From NCBI GenBank assembly GCA_964517795.1, contig CAZFDE010000033.1:1-30120 (forward strand): a stretch of 30,120 nt of DNA, written 5' to 3'. The notes under the pieces were generated by a model, which was not told the DNA's origin, searched no databases, and saw only the letters and a list, made by a program, of their open reading frames with translations. Shown here in pieces: positions 16,470-23,895 of the stretch; positions within the stretch are counted from its first letter, which is position 1; every line of letters begins with the position of its first letter. The translations under genes and the position numbers were made by a program. This DNA is from CAZFDE01 sp964517795 (GTDB taxonomy: Bacteria > Planctomycetota > Phycisphaerae > Sedimentisphaerales > Anaerobacaceae).

Positions 16470-16552
16470 TGGGCCGGGCTGGATTCGAACCAGCGTAAGC
16501 TCTCGCTAATGGGTTTACAGCCCATCCCCTTTAGCCACTCGGGCACCGACCC
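16470..16552 (-). tRNA. tRNA-Tyr (anticodon GUA)
   Basis: The minus strand folds as a class II tRNA. Acceptor GGGTCGG (from 16552) pairs with CCGGCCC; the anticodon stem-loop GGGCTGTAAACCC has GTA at 16518-16516. A long variable arm and T-arm GCTGG TTCGAAT CCAGC are present, with discriminator A at 16470. CCA is not encoded. The length is 83 nt. Confidence 0.95.
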
Positions 16553-16584
16553 TTTTAGGCTGATTTTTTTGATCATGCCTAAAA
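16553..16584 (-). other. Hairpin abutting the 5' end of tRNA-Tyr
   Basis: TTTTAGGC and GCCTAAAA (16553-16560 with 16577-16584) pair perfectly, extended by TGAT/ATCA inside. On the minus strand it forms the whole leader between the promoter and the mature tRNA, so it may guide processing. Confidence 0.45.
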
Positions 16585-16589
16585 CTCAT

Positions 16590-16618
16590 ATTGTATTGGA
16601 TTGCGGGATGCGATGCAA
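16590..16618 (-). promoter_or_regulatory. Promoter of tRNA-Tyr
   Basis: Minus strand: TTGCAT (16618-16613), 17-base spacer, TACAAT (16595-16590). Predicted start near 16583, about 30 nt before the tRNA. Confidence 0.65.
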
Positions 16619-16647
16619 CCCCTAAAATTCGCTGTTTTTCGAAGGAT

Positions 16648-16676
16648 TTGCAATTTCGCGGGCGATGACGTATGAT
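16648..16676 (+). promoter_or_regulatory. Promoter of the C45-type hydrolase gene
   Basis: TTGCAA (16648-16653), 17-base spacer, TATGAT (16671-16676). It gives a leader of about 33 nt with AAAGGAG before the ATG at 16716. Confidence 0.65.
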
Positions 16677-16715
16677 AATTGGCCGGGTTTCCATGCGATT
16701 TGAAAGGAGAAAACC

Positions 16716-17900
16716 ATGAAATCACATGTTCGGGTTCTGTCGGTTTTATGCATAGTATTTATGTCGGTATCGGTCTGGTCGGCCCAGATCGCCGATACCT
16801 GCGATGTGCAGATCGTCGCCCGCCATGGCGGCGGCATGCTGGCCAAGGCCAACGGCCAGCAGATTCTGTATGTCAGCGGCAGCCATTATGAAATGGGTTT
16901 TCAGCACGGCAAACTGCTCAAAAGCCAGGTCAAAGCTGTCTGCGACAAGGTGCTCAAGATTGCATTTTATGCAGAATTTTTCAAAAACGTTCTACCCGGC
17001 CCCAACCGCATCGAACAGGCCTATCGCCGGCTTGAGCCGTTTATCCCGGAACGTTTCCAGGAGGAACTGCGGGGGCTGGCCGACGGCTCTGAGGTTCCAT
17101 TAAAGCGTCTGCAACTGGCGAATATCTTTCCCGCGTTGTTTCACTGCAGCGGATTCGCAATCTGGGGCGAAGCAACACAGAACGAAACGCTGCTGCACGG
17201 GCGCGTGCTCGACTATATGACCGATGCGGGATTACAAAAATACGCATTAGTCACCATTGCGGAGCCGAACGGCTATCACGGTTTTGTCAATGTCGGGTAC
17301 GCGGGTTTTATCGGCTCGGTCACCGGGATGAACGACCGGCAGGTCGCGATCGGCGAGATGGGCGGCGGCGGCGTCGGCGACTGGGACGGGGTACCGATGG
17401 CGTATCTGTTTCGCATGGCGCTGGAACAGGCCGACACGCTCGATGAGGCAGTCGCGGTTTTTCGTGAACATCGGCGAACATGTGAATATTATTATGTCAT
17501 CAGTGACGGCAAGATCCCCGATGCACGGGCCCTGGAATGTCGGCCGGACGAGTTCACGGTGATCGAACCGAACCAGTCGTATCCGAAACTGCCGGTGGCC
17601 GTCAATGATGCGGTGCTGCTCAGTGAAGATCAGCGTTACCATATACTGGCCCAGCGTGTGGTCAAGGACTACGGGCAATTCGACGCCGCGGCCGCGATCG
17701 ATCTGATGGACCGGCCGGTCGCGATGCGAGGCAACCTGCACAATTGCCTGTTTGCCCCCCAGCAGCTCGAATTGTGGGTCGCCAATGCTGCGGACCCGGG
17801 CCAGACGCCGGACTACCAGGCCTGCAAACAGACCTATTATCATTACGATATGAAGCGGTTGCTGGATGTCTTTCACGCGCAGGCGGCGGCACAGCAATAA
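16716..17900 (+). CDS. Secreted C45/AAT-type Ntn hydrolase (acyl-CoA:6-aminopenicillanate acyltransferase-like), 394 aa
   Basis: Residues 1-23 are a signal peptide (VLCIVFMSVSVWSAQ). The body fits the peptidase C45/AAT-like Ntn-hydrolase family: LYVSGSHYEMGFQHGKLLKS (51-70), LEPFIPERFQEELRGLADGS, then CSGFAIWGEAT, with C144 as the expected nucleophile exposed by self-cleavage. HGRVLDYM, GYAGFIGSVTGMNDRQVAIG and GMFAPQQ-like C-terminal elements (HNCLFAPQQLELWVANA) follow. Family members cut amide bonds of acylated amino compounds, beta-lactam precursors or peptides; the substrate cannot be read here. The length is usual for secreted bacterial members. AAAGGAG precedes the ATG by 7 bases. It stands alone between tRNA-Tyr and tRNA-Thr. 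Confidence 0.85.
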   Translation: MKSHVRVLSVLCIVFMSVSVWSAQIADTCDVQIVARHGGGMLAKANGQQILYVSGSHYEMGFQHGKLLKSQVKAVCDKVLKIAFYAEFFKNVLPGPNRIEQAYRRLEPFIPERFQEELRGLADGSEVPLKRLQLANIFPALFHCSGFAIWGEATQNETLLHGRVLDYMTDAGLQKYALVTIAEPNGYHGFVNVGYAGFIGSVTGMNDRQVAIGEMGGGGVGDWDGVPMAYLFRMALEQADTLDEAVAVFREHRRTCEYYYVISDGKIPDARALECRPDEFTVIEPNQSYPKLPVAVNDAVLLSEDQRYHILAQRVVKDYGQFDAAAAIDLMDRPVAMRGNLHNCLFAPQQLELWVANAADPGQTPDYQACKQTYYHYDMKRLLDVFHAQAAAQQ

Positions 17901-17903
17901 CCC

Positions 17904-17932
17904 TTTACAAACGCCCTCAAAGGCGTTAAAAT
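17904..17932 (+). promoter_or_regulatory. Promoter of tRNA-Thr, with a hairpin in its spacer
   Basis: TTTACA (17904-17909), 17-base spacer, TAAAAT (17927-17932), giving a start near 17939, a few bases before the tRNA. The spacer holds AACGCC (17910-17915) and GGCGTT (17922-17927), which may also act as a weak terminator for the upstream gene. Confidence 0.6.
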
Positions 17933-17943
17933 CCACCCTTACC

Positions 17944-18015
17944 GCCGATGTAGCTCAACGGTAGAGCACGGCTTTCGTAAAGCCGGGGTTGAGAGTTCGA
18001 TTCTCTCCATCGGCT
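17944..18015 (+). tRNA. tRNA-Thr (anticodon CGU)
   Basis: Acceptor GCCGATG pairs perfectly with CATCGGC. D-arm GCTC AACGGTA GAGC, anticodon stem CGGCT/AGCCG with loop TTCGTAA (CGT), and T-arm GAGAG TTCGATT CTCTC are all present. The discriminator is T and CCA is not encoded. It decodes ACG. Confidence 0.95.
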
Positions 18016-18037
18016 GTGAAGGGTTTACCTTCACAGC
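18013..18037. terminator. Hairpin overlapping the 3' end of tRNA-Thr
   Basis: GCTGTGAAGG (18013-18022) pairs perfectly with CCTTCACAGC (18028-18037), loop GTTTA. The first three bases belong to the tRNA. It lies between tRNA-Thr and the convergent DUF4056 gene and could end both transcripts, though no T run is present. Confidence 0.55.
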
Positions 18038-18073
18038 GCAGTAGAATATGGACAGTAGAACAAGCCCCCAGAT

Positions 18074-19117
18074 TCACTCAATAATGTAGTTATATTTTTC
18101 CACGGCCTCCTGCCGGATGTTTTCCATGATCTTGGTGTAATCGCGAAGCGGCTGGACATCACTGTTCGCCCCGGCGATGCGTTTGAGTTCGCCGTTTTCA
18201 AAATAGATCGAGCTGATGGTATAGGTCACCGTCAGGCCGAACTGATCCAGTGCTTCCAGTGTCGGAATCGGCCGCGACAGCGGCGGCTCGTCCGAAAAAC
18301 CCGGGATCAAAACCGGCGTGACCTGCCCGTCATCATAGCCGGCATCCATGTGACGTCGCAGCAGTTTGCCCGGGCTGAACCATTTACCATTGACCGTTTG
18401 TGTGATTCGGGCGGCCTTTTGCTTGGATACGACCTGCAAGTTTTCCATTTCCTGTTTGATTAATTCGGTCATCCTGCGGTTATAATCGCCGGTCGATTTT
18501 CGGGCGGTCTTGACCGCTTCGACAGCCAGTTCCGTGCCCACCAGATTCGAATACAGATCGTCCCACGAAAATGCCGAGGTGTGTTCCGGCTCGATCAGCG
18601 CAAAATGCGTCCCCTTCCAGGTCAGCATTTCATGCCAGAGTGTGGAGTTATACCCCACCACCGGCGCAATAATCAATGCGGCCTCGTGTGCGATCCTTTC
18701 TTTTTCGGCTTTCGGCAGTTTTTTCCAGCCCGGCGGATATTCGATGCGGACTTTATTGGTTGTGATTTCAAGCGACGGACTGACGCTGAAGCTGCGATTT
18801 GTTTTGCGGATAGTATTGTAGGCGCGCACGTACGCACATCGGGTGATGTCAGCCGCCCCGCGCAGGTGGTCCAGGTCGATGGACCCGCCGCGAAGCGTGT
18901 AAAGAATGCCGAAACCTTCGCTGAGATTGAATCCATAGGAATGTTTGCCCAGTTGCTCGGGGTCTCCGAAATAGCCGTTCGGGGTGAATCCCCACCGCGC
19001 ACGCGGACCGCCGGTAAAGCTGCAGCCGCAGGCGGTGAACAACATGAAACCGATAATGAACCAACACATGATAATGATCAGGTTTCGGTGCCTGCGGGAA
19101 GGGGGGCAATAATGCAT
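18074..19117 (-). CDS. DUF4056-family lipoprotein, 347 aa (second of tandem pair)
   Basis: An N-terminal hydrophobic segment ends in FMLFTACGC, so C30 or C32 is the likely lipid anchor. The body has the landmarks shared with its neighbour: GILYTLRGGSIDLDHLRGAA, LWHEMLTWKGTHFA, FSWDDLYSNLVGTELAVEA, DDGQVTPVLIPG. I recognise this as DUF4056, a family of uncharacterised envelope proteins. The conserved WHExxTW resembles part of a metal site, but no HExxH is present. AAGGAGA precedes ATG 19117. It follows the paralogue at 19132-20247 by 14 bases, so they form one operon, probably from tandem duplication. Function is unknown. Confidence 0.8.
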   Translation of the reverse strand: MHYCPPSRRHRNLIIIMCWFIIGFMLFTACGCSFTGGPRARWGFTPNGYFGDPEQLGKHSYGFNLSEGFGILYTLRGGSIDLDHLRGAADITRCAYVRAYNTIRKTNRSFSVSPSLEITTNKVRIEYPPGWKKLPKAEKERIAHEAALIIAPVVGYNSTLWHEMLTWKGTHFALIEPEHTSAFSWDDLYSNLVGTELAVEAVKTARKSTGDYNRRMTELIKQEMENLQVVSKQKAARITQTVNGKWFSPGKLLRRHMDAGYDDGQVTPVLIPGFSDEPPLSRPIPTLEALDQFGLTVTYTISSIYFENGELKRIAGANSDVQPLRDYTKIMENIRQEAVEKYNYIIE

Positions 19118-19131
19118 AACGTCTCCTTGAA

Positions 19132-20247
19132 TTAATGATGAAATGTTACGTTTCTTTCAGGTTCTGCATTCTGTTGTTCATATTCCTTTTCGATTTGCAT
19201 CAGAAGCAGTCTGTAATGCACAGATGGATCGATCCGTGTATCGTCTGTCAATGCGATGGCGTTGCGGATTTGTTTGGCCTCGAACACCCGCATGTCGATT
19301 TGTATATTCATCTGAAAACCAAAGCGCTCGAGGGGTTTGAGATCGGGCACCGGGCACCGGACGACACTGTTATCATCGCATATCCCGGATACCATCAGTG
19401 GAGTAATTGTCCCGTCATCGAGGCCGATATCAAAATTATGTTTTTTCATTTTAACGAAGAAATAAAAGCCGCCGGTGTACCATTTGCCTTTGACGGATTT
19501 GGCGGCTTGTCGCGCGACCTTTACCGACCGAACGTCCAGTTCCTGCAGTTTTTGATACAGCAATTGCGTCATCATCTGATCGTATTTAAAATGGTCGTAT
19601 TTCATTGCCTCGGTCGCCAGGTGGATTCCGACGGTATCCGAATAAATATCTTCACATGAAAACGCGGAAATTCTGTCGGAAAAGATTTTGGCCGAGGCAT
19701 AACCGTACCAGGTTATGATCTCGTGCCAGACAAGCGTGACATGTGCGACATACGGACCGATGATCGAGGCCACTTCATCGGCGACAATCGCTTTTTGCCT
19801 GCGGTTTAGTTGCTCCCACGATTGCGGATAGGACAAAGTGACCCAGTACTGCGTCGGCTCGATGACCTGGAAACAGAATTTTTTGTTATCGCCCATCAGG
19901 TGCTGTTGTGTTTTCAGGGTGAAATAGCGAGTTCGGTCGGCGGCCTCACGAATGTGGCCGATATCGATAAAGCCGGCCTTGCAGGTATAGACCATGCCGT
20001 CTTTTTCGCCCAGGGCTAAGTAATAGTTATGATTGCCCAAATTATTCGGATCGGCGAAAGTCATGCCGATCGGGGAACCGAAATAGGCCCCGAACCGCAT
20101 CCGCGGCTTGCCGGTGATTGTGCTGCATCCGGCAAGCATCAGCATGACGGCAAAAAACAACCCGAACTGATATAACCGGTATGCATACGGCTTGGTTTGC
20201 CAACGCCGGCATTTTCCCCCGTTATTGATGTGTCGGACTACTTTCAT
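19132..20247 (-). CDS. DUF4056-family lipoprotein, 371 aa (first of tandem pair)
   Basis: A textbook lipobox (LMLAGC, C41) follows a rather long N-terminal extension. The shared blocks are GMVYTCKAGFIDIGHIREAA, LVWHEIITWYGYASAK, FSCEDIYSDTVGIHLATEA and LDDGTITPLMVSGICDDN. It aligns throughout with the next gene but is clearly diverged (roughly a third identical by eye). CGGAG lies 6 bases before ATG 20247. No enzyme activity can be assigned. The pair may act together as an outer-membrane or periplasmic complex, which is an inference from adjacency only. Confidence 0.8.
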   Translation of the reverse strand: MKVVRHINNGGKCRRWQTKPYAYRLYQFGLFFAVMLMLAGCSTITGKPRMRFGAYFGSPIGMTFADPNNLGNHNYYLALGEKDGMVYTCKAGFIDIGHIREAADRTRYFTLKTQQHLMGDNKKFCFQVIEPTQYWVTLSYPQSWEQLNRRQKAIVADEVASIIGPYVAHVTLVWHEIITWYGYASAKIFSDRISAFSCEDIYSDTVGIHLATEAMKYDHFKYDQMMTQLLYQKLQELDVRSVKVARQAAKSVKGKWYTGGFYFFVKMKKHNFDIGLDDGTITPLMVSGICDDNSVVRCPVPDLKPLERFGFQMNIQIDMRVFEAKQIRNAIALTDDTRIDPSVHYRLLLMQIEKEYEQQNAEPERNVTFHH

Positions 20248-20539
20248 ATAAACTCCGCAGGGCTCGCGTGCACCGCCGGTTCAAGGGCGGCGACCGGGCC
20301 TTATAATGATTCTATTTTACAAAAATTCGGTTTTCTTTGCTATATTCTTATCATCACATGCCCTTATGCTGCAATGCAGAAAATCGCTTAATCCTTATAA
20401 TCAAATGCCTTAAGAAGATTATGTGCGATTCGAAAAATGCGGCGACCACCTCTTTCGGCACGTTTTTTTGTATCACGACAGATGATACGCGGAACAATTT
20501 GCAGGTCTTTTGGAGGATGCAATTTACGGCAGAAAGCCC
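20248..20539. other. Divergent intergenic region, no gene seen
   Basis: This spacer lies between the DUF4056 operon and the asd promoter. It holds an inverted repeat GTATCA (20470-20475) / TGATAC (20483-20488) with a 7-base spacer. AT-rich sequence around 20300-20350 probably contains the leftward promoter, but I could not fix its boxes. The short ORFs lack credible starts. Confidence 0.4.
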
Positions 20540-20568
20540 TTGCAATGGTTCGCGTGTTTTGATAGAAT
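20540..20568 (+). promoter_or_regulatory. Promoter of asd-truA
   Basis: TTGCAA (20540-20545), 17-base spacer, TAGAAT (20563-20568). Predicted start near 20575, giving an 85-90 nt leader. Confidence 0.65.
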
Positions 20569-20602
20569 CCGCTGTTCGGAAAATTTGAGTACTTTAAGAC
20601 CG

Positions 20603-20627
20603 GGCAGTCAATGGGCGACTGTCTTTT
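20603..20627 (+). terminator. Terminator-like hairpin in the asd leader (possible attenuator)
   Basis: GGCAGTC (20603-20609) pairs with GACTGTC (20617-20623, one G-U) around AATGGGC, followed by TTTTATT. It lies downstream of the promoter and upstream of the ribosome site, where premature termination could regulate asd. No leader peptide or recognised riboswitch is visible. Confidence 0.5.
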
Positions 20628-20662
20628 ATTATGGTATGTAACTTTATGCAGGAGAAATGATT

Positions 20663-21664
20663 ATGACTTGTCATCTGGCAATTGCCGGCGTAACCGGCGC
20701 GGTTGGACAAGAATTTTTATCGATACTCGAACAGCGGGAATTCCCGTTCGATACGCTTAAAATGCTCGCAAGCAGCCGCTCGAAGGGCAAAAAGATCACC
20801 TTCAAGGGCAAAGAATACATCGTCGAGGAACTGACCGAAAACAGCTTCGAGGACATCGACATCGCACTGTTCAGCGCGGGCGGATCTCGCAGCAAACAGT
20901 TCGGCCCCGCGGCCGCCAAAGCCGGCGCAGTTGTCGTCGATAACTCCTCGGCGTTTCGCATGGATCCCGATGTGCCGCTGGTGATCCCTGAAATCAATCC
21001 CGAAAAGATCAAGGAAAACAATGGCATCATCGCGAACCCGAACTGCTCGACCATCATCGGGATCGTCCCGGTCTGGCCGCTGCATAAGGCCAATCCGGTC
21101 AAACGCATGATCGTCAGCACGTATCAGGCCGCCAGCGGTGCCGGCTGGTCCGCCATGAAAGAGCTGGAAGATCAGTCACGCGAGATCCTCGACGGCAAAG
21201 CGCCGACCATGAAGGCTTTCCCGTACCAGATCGCGTTCAACATTTTCAATCACAATTCCTCGCTCAAGCCCAACGGCTACAACGAAGAGGAAATGAAAAT
21301 GGTTAACGAAACCCGCAAGATCTTCGATTGCCCGGATATCGCGGTTACCTGTACATGTATCCGCATCCCCGTCTTCCGCGCGCATTGCGAGAGCATCAAT
21401 CTCGAATTCACCGAGCCGATTACGCCCGATGAAGTGCGGGACCTGCTCAGTACTGCGCCCGGCGTGACCGTGATGGACGATCGCGAAAACAATCGCTTCC
21501 CGATGCCGCTCGACGCGACCGGCAAAGACGATATTTTCGTCGGCCGCATTCGTCAGGATGAGTCATTGGCGGACAATCGCGGGATCAATCTATGGGTGGC
21601 CGGTGACCAGCTTCGCAAAGGGGCGGCCCTGAACGCTGTCCAGATTGCCGAGAAGCTGCTATAA
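20663..21664 (+). CDS. asd: Aspartate-semialdehyde dehydrogenase
   Basis: This enzyme reduces aspartyl phosphate to aspartate semialdehyde with NADPH, in the cytoplasm. It is the branch point to lysine/diaminopimelate, threonine and methionine. Start 20663 is chosen because GGAG lies 8 bases upstream; ATG 20657 would leave only 2. Numbered from 20663, the protein has 333 aa. The NADP-binding GxxGxxG is AGVTGAVGQEFL (8-19). The catalytic C128 sits in IANPNCSTI, H241 in RIPVFRAHCESIN, and the C-terminal cofactor block is LWVAGDQLRKGAALNAVQIA. The length is typical. The gene is 9 bases before truA; thrC of the same pathway lies 0.8 kb away on the other strand. Confidence 0.96.
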   Translation: MTCHLAIAGVTGAVGQEFLSILEQREFPFDTLKMLASSRSKGKKITFKGKEYIVEELTENSFEDIDIALFSAGGSRSKQFGPAAAKAGAVVVDNSSAFRMDPDVPLVIPEINPEKIKENNGIIANPNCSTIIGIVPVWPLHKANPVKRMIVSTYQAASGAGWSAMKELEDQSREILDGKAPTMKAFPYQIAFNIFNHNSSLKPNGYNEEEMKMVNETRKIFDCPDIAVTCTCIRIPVFRAHCESINLEFTEPITPDEVRDLLSTAPGVTVMDDRENNRFPMPLDATGKDDIFVGRIRQDESLADNRGINLWVAGDQLRKGAALNAVQIAEKLL

Positions 21665-21673
21665 TCGGCGGCG

Positions 21674-22414
21674 ATGAAAGAACGGCTGATCAAACTTACC
21701 ATCGCCTACGACGGCAGCGATTATCATGGCTGGCAGGTGCAGCCGGGTTTTAACACCGTTCAGCAAACGCTCAACGAGGCGGCCTGCGGGCTGTTTGGCT
21801 GCAAGGTGCATATTACCGGCGCCAGCCGTACCGATGCCGGCGTCAGCGCATTGGGCCAGGTCGGGGCATTCACGCTCATTTCACCGGTTCCGACCGAAAA
21901 TATCGCCCGTGCACTCAACGACCGATTACCGGATGATATGTGGATTCTCGAAGCGGTCGAAGCACCTCGCAATTTCGATGTCATCGGTGCCGTCAAGAAC
22001 AAGCTCTACCGATATACGATCTTCAACGGCCCGGATCGGCCGGTGCTGGATATTCGCCACTGCTGGCACATCCCGCAGAAACTCGATACCGAGAAAATGA
22101 ACGCAGCCGCGGCCCGGCTGATCGGCAAAAAAGATTTCAAATCGTTCGCCTGCGCCCAGGACAAACGAAAAGATTCGGTGCGGACGATCTTTCGCGGCCA
22201 AGTGGTTCGAGACGATGATTGGATCCGGTTCGAAGTCGAGGGCGACGGCTTTCTGTATAACATGGTTCGCAACATCACCGGCACGCTGGTTGAAGTTGGC
22301 ATCGGCCGCATGAACCCGGAAAAAATCGACGAGATCCTTGATGCCCGCGACCGCCGCTACGCCGGACCGATCGCCCCGCCGCAGGGACTCTGTCTGGTAT
22401 GGATTCGATATTGA
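21674..22414 (+). CDS. truA: tRNA pseudouridine synthase A (positions 38-40)
   Basis: TruA converts uridines at positions 38-40 of the tRNA anticodon stem to pseudouridine. The 246-aa protein has the family blocks AYDGSDYHGWQVQPGFNTVQ (11-30), the catalytic loop GASRTDAGVSALGQ with D54, YRYTIFN, KDFKSFA, and FLYNMVRNITGTLVEVG near the C-terminus. It follows asd by 9 bases with only a weak ribosome site, so it is probably translated from the asd transcript. It converges with thrC; I see no strong terminator in the 65 bases between them. Confidence 0.96.
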   Translation: MKERLIKLTIAYDGSDYHGWQVQPGFNTVQQTLNEAACGLFGCKVHITGASRTDAGVSALGQVGAFTLISPVPTENIARALNDRLPDDMWILEAVEAPRNFDVIGAVKNKLYRYTIFNGPDRPVLDIRHCWHIPQKLDTEKMNAAAARLIGKKDFKSFACAQDKRKDSVRTIFRGQVVRDDDWIRFEVEGDGFLYNMVRNITGTLVEVGIGRMNPEKIDEILDARDRRYAGPIAPPQGLCLVWIRY

Positions 22415-22479
22415 AATACCATACTAAAAGGCAAGGCGTTAGCTGTGATTTGACAAGGTATTCTTTCGCTCGGATGAAT

Positions 22480-23820
22480 TTACTGAATCAGCTTGATGAT
22501 TTCCTGCAGGTCGTTGGGGGCCTCGACCGGGGGATTGCTGAATTCACCCATGCGGTCCTTGTGGTAATTGACGGTGACATTGGGGTCTTTAAGGGCATGG
22601 CCGGTCAGCACACACGCGACGCGCTGATCTTTATCGATCGTCCCGTCGGCTAACAGGTAATTTAATCCGGCAATGGTCGCCGCCGAGGCGGGTTCGCAGC
22701 CGAGGCCGTATTTGCCGATCAGGGCCTTGGCGTCGCAGATTTCTTCATCGGTAACGGCCATCACCAGCCCGTTGGTCACATCCAGTGCCCGCAGGCATTT
22801 TTTCAAATTCACCGGCCGCGATATCTCGATCGCCGAGGCACAGGTGTGCGGTGAGAAATTCTTCGCCGTCAGGTCGGCATAATAATCGTCGATAATTTGC
22901 TGATCGACATGCCCGCCGTTCCATGTAAGCCCTTTATTATTGACCAGGTCGGTCAAGGTATTGGCGCCGGTCGCATTGATGATCGCCATCCGCGGGACAC
23001 GGTCGATCAGACCGAGCGTTTTGAGTTCGGAAAAAGCCTTGCCGAACGCGCTGGAATTGCCGAGGTTGCCGCCGGGAACGATGATCCAGTCGGGCACCTG
23101 CCAGCCCATTTGTTCGATGATCCGGTACATGATCGTCTTTTGGCCTTCGAGCCGAAACGGATTGAGCGAATTGAGCAAATAAAGCCCCAGTTTGCGACAG
23201 ACATCCTGGACCTGTTTCATGCAATCGTCAAAATCCCCCTGGATCTGTATGGTTTGGGCGCCGTAATCCATCGCCTGGCTGAGTTTGCCGAACGCGATGC
23301 GGCCGGTCCCAATGAAGACCGTACACTTGAGGCCGCAACTATGGGCATACAACGCGACCGATGCCGAGGTATTGCCGGTCGAAGCGCACGCACAGGATGT
23401 GGCGCCCACCAGCATCGCATGGCTGAACGCCGCCGTCATCCCGTTATCCTTGAATGAACCGGAGGGGTTCAGCCCTTCATACTGAAGGTATAAACAGTCA
23501 GGCTTCATCCCAAGATGCTGGGCGATGCCGCAGTTTTGCTGCAGGATCGTCTGGCCTTCACCAATGGTGATCTTGTCCTTGTCTTCACAGAAATTCAGCA
23601 ATTCGCGAAACCGCCACACACCGGAATAATCCAGCCGCCGATCGCGACTTGCCCAGCGCTTGGCGAAATCGGTCATCTTCGCAGGCACTTCGATATCGCC
23701 CCAGTTGTATTGGACATCCAGTAAGTCGCCGCATTGCGGGCATTTAACAACCACATCGGTTCGGTCAAATTCCGCACCGCAGGCCGGATTAATACATTTT
23801 TGATACGCACTGACAGTCAT
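22480..23820 (-). CDS. thrC: Threonine synthase
   Basis: This PLP enzyme converts O-phosphohomoserine to threonine. The 446-aa protein begins with a zinc ribbon (C9, C14, C27, C30 in CINPACG and CPQCGD), a feature of one threonine synthase subgroup. The PLP lysine is K124 in GLNPSGSFKDNGM. The Ser/Gly-rich phosphate loop is IIVPGGNLGNSSAFGK. ACASTGNTSASVALYA and GCEPASAATIAGL are further family blocks. AAGGATG precedes ATG 23820. The -10 box upstream lies inside an inverted repeat. It shares the aspartate pathway with asd on the opposite strand. Confidence 0.95.
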   Translation of the reverse strand: MTVSAYQKCINPACGAEFDRTDVVVKCPQCGDLLDVQYNWGDIEVPAKMTDFAKRWASRDRRLDYSGVWRFRELLNFCEDKDKITIGEGQTILQQNCGIAQHLGMKPDCLYLQYEGLNPSGSFKDNGMTAAFSHAMLVGATSCACASTGNTSASVALYAHSCGLKCTVFIGTGRIAFGKLSQAMDYGAQTIQIQGDFDDCMKQVQDVCRKLGLYLLNSLNPFRLEGQKTIMYRIIEQMGWQVPDWIIVPGGNLGNSSAFGKAFSELKTLGLIDRVPRMAIINATGANTLTDLVNNKGLTWNGGHVDQQIIDDYYADLTAKNFSPHTCASAIEISRPVNLKKCLRALDVTNGLVMAVTDEEICDAKALIGKYGLGCEPASAATIAGLNYLLADGTIDKDQRVACVLTGHALKDPNVTVNYHKDRMGEFSNPPVEAPNDLQEIIKLIQ

Positions 23821-23843
23821 ATTTCATCCTTCGGTAAAAAAAC

Positions 23844-23869
23844 AGCGGGCACATTATAATAAACCCGCT
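23844..23869 (-). promoter_or_regulatory. thrC -10 box inside an inverted repeat
   Basis: AGCGGG (23844-23849) and CCCGCT (23864-23869) flank a minus-strand TATAAT (23858-23853). I see no good -35 box, so this may be an activator-dependent or repressed promoter. On mRNA only the downstream arm would be transcribed. Confidence 0.45.
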
Positions 23870-23895
23870 TCGGTTTGGGTAGCGAAAAGTGCAAC

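Noticed and set aside
16312..16509. Plus-strand ORF running into tRNA-Tyr
   Set aside because: Its C-terminus is translated from the tRNA gene, a typical spurious ORF.
20337..20588. Plus-strand ORF of 83 codons before asd
   Set aside because: It overlaps the asd promoter, has no ribosome site, and the composition is not protein-like.
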